A stretch of DNA of 8,074 nucleotides from Nanobdellota archaeon. GTDB taxonomy: Archaea; Nanobdellota; Nanobdellia; Pacearchaeales; GW2011-AR1. Below the pieces are notes generated by a model. It did no database searches. It was not told the origin of the DNA and saw only the letters and a list, made by a program, of their open reading frames with translations. Shown one piece after another: positions 5,792 to 8,074 of this stretch; position 1 is the stretch's first letter, and every line of letters begins with the position of its first letter. Location: the NCBI GenBank assembly GCA_018830905.1, contig JAHJRM010000063.1, positions 1 through 8,074 of the forward strand, read 5' to 3'. The position numbers and the translations under genes were made by a program.

Positions 5792-5861
5792 AGAGAACTT
5801 TGATTTTCAAAAATTAAAGTTCTCTAAAACTAGATTATCAGTTTGTATGTTAAATACAAAC
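5792..5861 (+). other. Hairpins before the 23S 5' end
   Basis: AGAGAACTTT/AAAGTTCTCT (5792-5825), with further A/T pairs inside, is followed by GTTTGTAT-GTTAA-ATACAAAC (5841-5861). The second stem ends directly at the estimated 23S start, so it may mark the processing boundary. Confidence 0.5.
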
Positions 5862-7878
5862 ACTTACTCTATGATACTGTTAGACGGATAGCTTGGTTTA
5901 AGCTGTGATGAAGGACGTGGCAAGCTGCGATAAGCCTGAGGGATCTGCACGCGAGATTTGATCTTAGGATTTCCGAATGTGAGAACGTATACTTAGTATA
6001 GTCTGAGAAGACGATATACGCTGGGAATTGAAACATCTTAGTACCAGTAGGAAAAGAAAATAAATAATGATGCTCTTAATAGCAGCGAGCGAAAAGGGCA
6101 GAGGGCAAGCTGAATCTCCTTTTGAAAAAAAGGTAGAGATGTGGTGGGCTATGGTTCTAAGTCAATAAGTTGAAGTCATCTGGAAAGATGCGCCTTAGAG
6201 AGTGAAAGCCTCGTAAACTGACTTGATATGAATACGCCTAAAAGAGTAGTGTATCCTGGATTGGATGCATGAATACCGTGAGAACCTTCGGGTTCTCAGG
6301 GCACAGGGAATTTATTCCCTGTGCGGGAGAATTAACTCCCAACCCTAAATATAAGCTTAAGTCCGATAGCGAACAAGTACCGCGAGGGAAAGCTGAAAAG
6401 TACCCATAATAGGGAGTTAAAAGACTTGAAATCTAACAGTTACAGTTTGTTACGGCTTCGAACGGTTCATGATTTTATCATGAAATCCGCGGGGTTGTAA
6501 CGTACGTCTTGAAAAACGGGCCAGGGAGTTTGTCTAAGTGGCGAGGTTAACATAGGAAGCCACAGCGAAAGCGAGTATGAAAATGCGAACTCGAGATTGT
6601 ATTTTCTTATTTGAAATATAATAAGTTAAAAATACAATCTCTCGGAGTCACTTGGATAAGACCTGAAGCCAGATGATCTAATCGTGAGCAAGGTGAAGTT
6701 TTCCGAAAGGGAAATGGAGGCCTGAACCATTGTTGTGTGCATGCACTAGGATGACTTGCGATTAGGGGTGAAAAGCCTATCTAATCTGGCAATGGCTGGT
6801 TCCTGTTGAAATATGCCTACGTATAGTCTTGTTGTATTTTCCTACGGTGTAAAGCTACGGATTGGTCATGCAGAGCGTTTTAGCTACGGTGAACATTCCA
6901 ACTCAGAAGCTGTAGGATGTAAACAACTGGAAACAGGGGCAGCGCGTAAGGTGCTGTTCCGAGACCCGAACAAGGGAGACTACAGTTAAGGTCCTAAAAT
7001 TTATGTTAAGTGTATCAAAAGGAGTCTTAGACCTGAGACACTAAGGAGGTAGACATAGAAGCCGTCACCCTTTAAAGAAAGCGTAACAGCTCACTTATTG
7101 AGGTTTGAGGCCCTGAAAATGGACAGGACTAAAACATAATACCGATACTGTGGAGGTACTCAATTGAGTACTCTGGTAAACAGGCGTCTTTTCTGCACAG
7201 AAGCTTTTCTGAGAGGAGAAGTGGAGCAGGAAGGAATGAGAATCCTGGCAGGAGTAAGAACAAATTATGCTGAGAATCGCATAAGGTCGTAAGAGCAAGG
7301 TTTCCTTGGCAATATCAATTAACCAAGGGTTAGTCAGTACCTAAGTTGCACCTTAACAGAGTGCTACGATGGATAGCAGGTTAATATTCCTGCACTGTTC
7401 AAGTTTTATGGTATGATTTGCTTCAGGATAGGTGCACATCCGAGAGGATGTATGGTGTGAGAAAGTAGAGGAGCGTAATGCTTAGATACTATTGAATCAC
7501 ATTGGTGAAAATCACTGATTCCAGGAGCCTGTGAAAAGGTTATACACTGAGCTTGAATAGCTGTACCCAGAATCGACACTGATGCTCTAGCTGAGAAGGC
7601 TAAGACCTGAAAGTTTAATCTAGTTAAGGGAATTCGGCAACATTGGCCCTTTAGCTTAGGTAGAAGGGGTGTCTATATTTGTTTTTTTAGAAATAGGAAA
7701 GCATTTGTAGATCACAGTAACAAAGATGGTTCGACTGTTTATCAAAAACATATCCGATTGCTAATCAGAAATGACTTGTATAATCGGTGAGACCTGCCCA
7801 GTGGTGGTGTTTAAAACTCTTTTTCAAGGGAGCTAAGACCCATCAAACGGCGGGCCTAATTCCTGAGGCTCTTAAGGT
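5862..7878 (+). rRNA. 23S ribosomal RNA, 5' exon (gene continues past window)
   Basis: About 2017 nt, equivalent to E. coli positions 1 to 1931. Landmarks in order are GATGAAGGACGTGGCAAGCTGCGATAAGCC-like sequence near 5907, CAGCGAGCGAAAAGGG (about 6083), the archaeal CGTCTTGAAAAACGGGCC region (6505), the L11-binding region AAAGAAAGCGTAACAGCTCAC (about 7075), GACCTGCCCAGTG (7792) and helix 69 with CTCTTAAGGT. A 13-bp A/T-rich helix (6593-6641) is a lineage-specific expansion. The 5' end is set by distance to GATGAAGG and is approximate. The H69 loop reads AATTCCTG in place of the near-universal AACTATG. The exon stops matching after GGT at 7878, where a group I intron begins; the remaining third of 23S lies beyond the window. 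Confidence 0.93.
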
Positions 7879-8074
7879 GGAATTTACGACTGCCTTACGT
7901 TGATTTATCGACGCTGTGTGGCTTCAGAGAATACGAATCGTTGAGTTAAAGAAAGCTAATATCGAATAAACCTAATACTGATTTTAATATCAGTAGACAA
8001 ACACAGAAAATTTGGCTATATGCTGGAACATCCGGTGTATCTTGCAGTACTTTTAAAAAAGTAAAAATCTGTCA
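7879..8074 (+). mobile_element. Group I self-splicing intron in 23S, position 1931 (partial)
   Basis: Conserved 23S sequence breaks off after CTCTTAAGGT, where AGCCAAATGCC would be expected. The exon end TAAGGT (7873-7878) pairs with the internal guide GCCTTA (7892-7897), giving P1 with the diagnostic U.G pair at the splice site. A P2-like hairpin CGTTGA-TTTA-TCGACG (7898-7913) follows directly. CTGTGT (7914-7919) can pair with ACACAG (8001-8006), enclosing TACTGAT/ATCAGTA (7976-7995). GGCTATATGCTGGAACATCC (8014-8033) matches the P3-J3/4-P4 consensus of many LSU and mitochondrial group I introns. A hairpin ACTTTT/AAAAGT (8049-8062) sits where P5 is expected. P7, the 3' splice site and any homing endonuclease lie beyond the window. 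E. coli 1931 is a known group I insertion site. Confidence 0.85.

Noticed and set aside
6593..6641. Second insertion in 23S (A/T-rich 13-bp helix)
   Set aside because: Flanking rRNA is continuous and the element is a simple helix in a variable region, so it is an expansion segment and not an intron.
7095..7298. A 67-codon antisense ORF in 23S
   Set aside because: It overlaps conserved 23S sequence on the other strand, with no independent coding evidence.
7840..8074. Archaeal bulge-helix-bulge intron at the 23S break
   Set aside because: No BHB fold was seen at the boundary. The U.G-terminated P1 and the P3/P4-like motif fit group I instead.

Overview
The window is archaeal and AT-rich. It carries a uS2 ribosomal protein of archaeal type, a 16S-tRNA-Ala-23S rRNA operon, BRE/TATA-type promoters and a 16S 3' end with the anti-Shine-Dalgarno CCTCCT. 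The rRNAs diverge strongly, even at positions that are normally near-universal. Together with the small, short-leader genes this suggests a fast-evolving lineage such as DPANN. That placement is inference; no phylogeny was run.

Layout. Positions 1-249 hold no large gene. They hold a degenerate tandem array of the start region of the next gene, built from mutually exclusive hairpins and short overlapping ORFs. A ParA/Soj-type ATPase (250-1059) follows, overlapping a small unknown protein (1049-1504). A compact, locally GC-richer, foldable segment (about 1515-1599) comes next, then a coiled-coil protein (1643-2203) with a duplicated, hairpin-containing 3' end. On the minus strand rpsB (2440-3234) converges on this block, with UUCG-capped terminator hairpins downstream of it. 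From 3293 to 3825 is the rRNA promoter and leader region, with two TATA boxes and a strongly folded leader. Then come 16S rRNA (about 3826-5262), tRNA-Ala(UGC) (5354-5424), a 39-codon ORF with a good Shine-Dalgarno site (5460-5579), a hairpin-rich spacer, and 23S rRNA (from about 5862).

The most notable find is at the right edge. The 23S exon stops matching the conserved rRNA exactly after the equivalent of E. coli U1931. The following sequence has the marks of a group I intron: a P1 helix with a U.G pair at the splice site, and a P3/P4-like TATATGCTGGAA motif. The intron runs off the window end, so its core is only partly visible.

Other points worth a second look are the parA leader array (start codons in hairpin loops, overlapping stop/start chains), the ORF inside the rRNA operon, unusual bases at the decoding centre of 16S (C1400U and A1499C equivalents) and in the H69 loop of 23S, and the candidate structured RNA at 1515-1599.
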